DNA from: Cytobacillus oceanisediminis 2691
Lineage (GTDB): Bacteria; Bacillota; Bacilli; Bacillales; Cytobacillaceae
Assembly (NCBI RefSeq): GCF_007678455.1
Contig: NZ_VEEP01000007.1
Location: 61,671-125,670 of the forward strand
DNA length: 64,000 nucleotides
Direction: 5' to 3'
Of the stretch, positions 63,192 through 64,000 are shown piece by piece; position 1 is the first letter of the stretch; the number at the start of each line of letters is the position of its first letter. The position numbers were made by a program, and so were the translations under genes. The notes under the pieces were generated by a model. The model worked only from the letters and a program-made list of their open reading frames with translations. It was not told the origin of the DNA and did not search any database.

Positions 63192-64000
63192 ATGAGGGAT
63201 AGAAACAGGCTAATGGCCGCAGCAATTGTCTTACTGGCACTGGTTATGACAGGCTGTGCGGACCGGGAGGAAAATCAGGCAAAGCAGGAACAACAGGAAC
63301 AACAGGATCAAAAACAACAGGAACAAGAACAGCAGAAACAAGAACAGCAGAAACAAGCTGAAAACCAGCCAGGCATGGAGGGGAACATAACCAGCGATAT
63401 TCCAGCAGAAAAGTTCATCAGAAAAGCAGCGGAGCAAAAAGTTGACCACGTACATGGAATTGGATATCCAGGCAATGATGATGGCCTCTATGTTGCATCG
63501 CATAATGGCCTTAAAATGTTTATAAAGGGAGAGTGGCTGGAAACTGCCGGACAAAACCATGACTATATGGGTTTTCAGGCAACCCAGGATGGCTTTTTTG
63601 CAAGTGGACATCCCGAAAAAGGGTCAAATTTGAAAAATCCTCTGGGCCTTATAAAAAGCACAGATAAGGGCAGGACACTTGAGAAAATCGCTTTTTACGG
63701 TGAAAGTGATTTCCACTTCCTTTCCGCTGGCGACCACAATAGCAGCCTGTATTTAATCAATGAAGAACCCAATTCCAGCATGGAAAGAGGCGTCTATTTA
63801 TCCAGGGACCATGGCGGAAGCTGGGAGCAAATTGACATGGCTGGGATGAAGGCAAAAACACTTGGTATGATTGCGGTTCATCCGGAAAATGGAGGAATTT
63901 TCGCAATGGCAACAAGGGAAGGTGTCTTCATCACAGATGATTTTGGGAAGAACATGAAGAAAGCAGGAGATTTCGAGATGGTGACAGCAGCGGCATTCTC
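63192..64000 (+). CDS. Exo-alpha-sialidase-like BNR lipoprotein, partial (runs off window)
   Basis: An open frame from ATG 63192 to the window end (269 codons, no stop). The N terminus has a lipoprotein signal with lipobox VMTGC, then a long Gln/Glu-rich low-complexity linker (residues about 30-55), then a region beginning VDHVHGIGYPG that resembles the F510_1955 family of sialidase/BNR-like beta-propellers, with BNR Asp-box-like SRDHGGSW and TDDFGKN. Glycosidase activity is unproven. GGAGGATG precedes the ATG, 3 bp after the VTT gene. Confidence 0.8.
   Translation, partial: MRDRNRLMAAAIVLLALVMTGCADREENQAKQEQQEQQDQKQQEQEQQKQEQQKQAENQPGMEGNITSDIPAEKFIRKAAEQKVDHVHGIGYPGNDDGLYVASHNGLKMFIKGEWLETAGQNHDYMGFQATQDGFFASGHPEKGSNLKNPLGLIKSTDKGRTLEKIAFYGESDFHFLSAGDHNSSLYLINEEPNSSMERGVYLSRDHGGSWEQIDMAGMKAKTLGMIAVHPENGGIFAMATREGVFITDDFGKNMKKAGDFEMVTAAAF

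Overview
The window looks like chromosomal DNA of an endospore-forming Bacillaceae (Bacillus in the broad sense, not the B. cereus group). The evidence is the AGGAGG-type ribosome sites, frequent TTG/GTG starts, sporulation and germination genes (yutH, kapB, kapD, a gerABC-type operon), and a gene order that follows the B. subtilis yut-yum-yui, yuf-mrp-kap and yug neighbourhoods. Gene symbols are assigned from recalled protein similarity and synteny; no database search was run.

Layout. 1-300: end of a 52-bp tandem array. 461-5048: EAL phosphodiesterase, yutE, yutF, yutG, yutH. 5124-9594: a 2-hydroxyacid dehydrogenase and the hom-thrC-thrB threonine operon. 9621-16182: Fe-S assembly genes (yutI, yutM), small conserved genes (yuzD, yuzB) and pyridine-nucleotide flavoproteins (yutJ, yumC, yumB); yumB has a Rex-like operator upstream. 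16362-25867: Nudix hydrolase, yuiA-B-C, a BtuF-like protein, yuiD, pepA, yuiF, yuiH, yuzC, a DedA protein and small genes. 25972-34378: yuxO, a large 52-bp array, an FAD monooxygenase and the seven-gene mrp Na+/H+ antiporter operon. 34687-43005: yufS-like, yufK, pbpD, kapD, kapB, a cyclophilin lipoprotein, a HEXXH protein, patB, yugE, yugF. 43256-55012: Xre regulator, Na+-dependent symporter, an ECF sigma/anti-sigma pair, yugI, a 52-bp array, rocD, yuzA, yugJ, pgi, yugN, yugO. 55225-64000: a more accessory block with small membrane proteins, DedA and VTT proteins, a ger operon with a small fourth gene, a PlcR-like receptor followed by a repeat peptide gene, and a partial lipoprotein.

The most exciting system is at 60585-61891. 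A PlcR-type HTH-TPR receptor is followed 41 bp later by a secreted 125-aa precursor carrying seven copies of ADLPSQH (one is AGLPSQH) at an exact 42-nt period. This resembles the ADLPFEF/SDLPFEH type of PapR pheromone that activates PlcR in the B. cereus group, but in seven copies. LPSQH never changes although its codons do. A ger operon lies directly upstream on the same strand.

The second theme is non-coding. Six intergenic arrays of two families occur in 64 kb. Three have a 52-bp period held almost exactly over 34 units. Three have a 20-21-bp period and share a common leader. All five whose upstream side is visible start just downstream of an intrinsic terminator, in the orientation of the gene that it ends.
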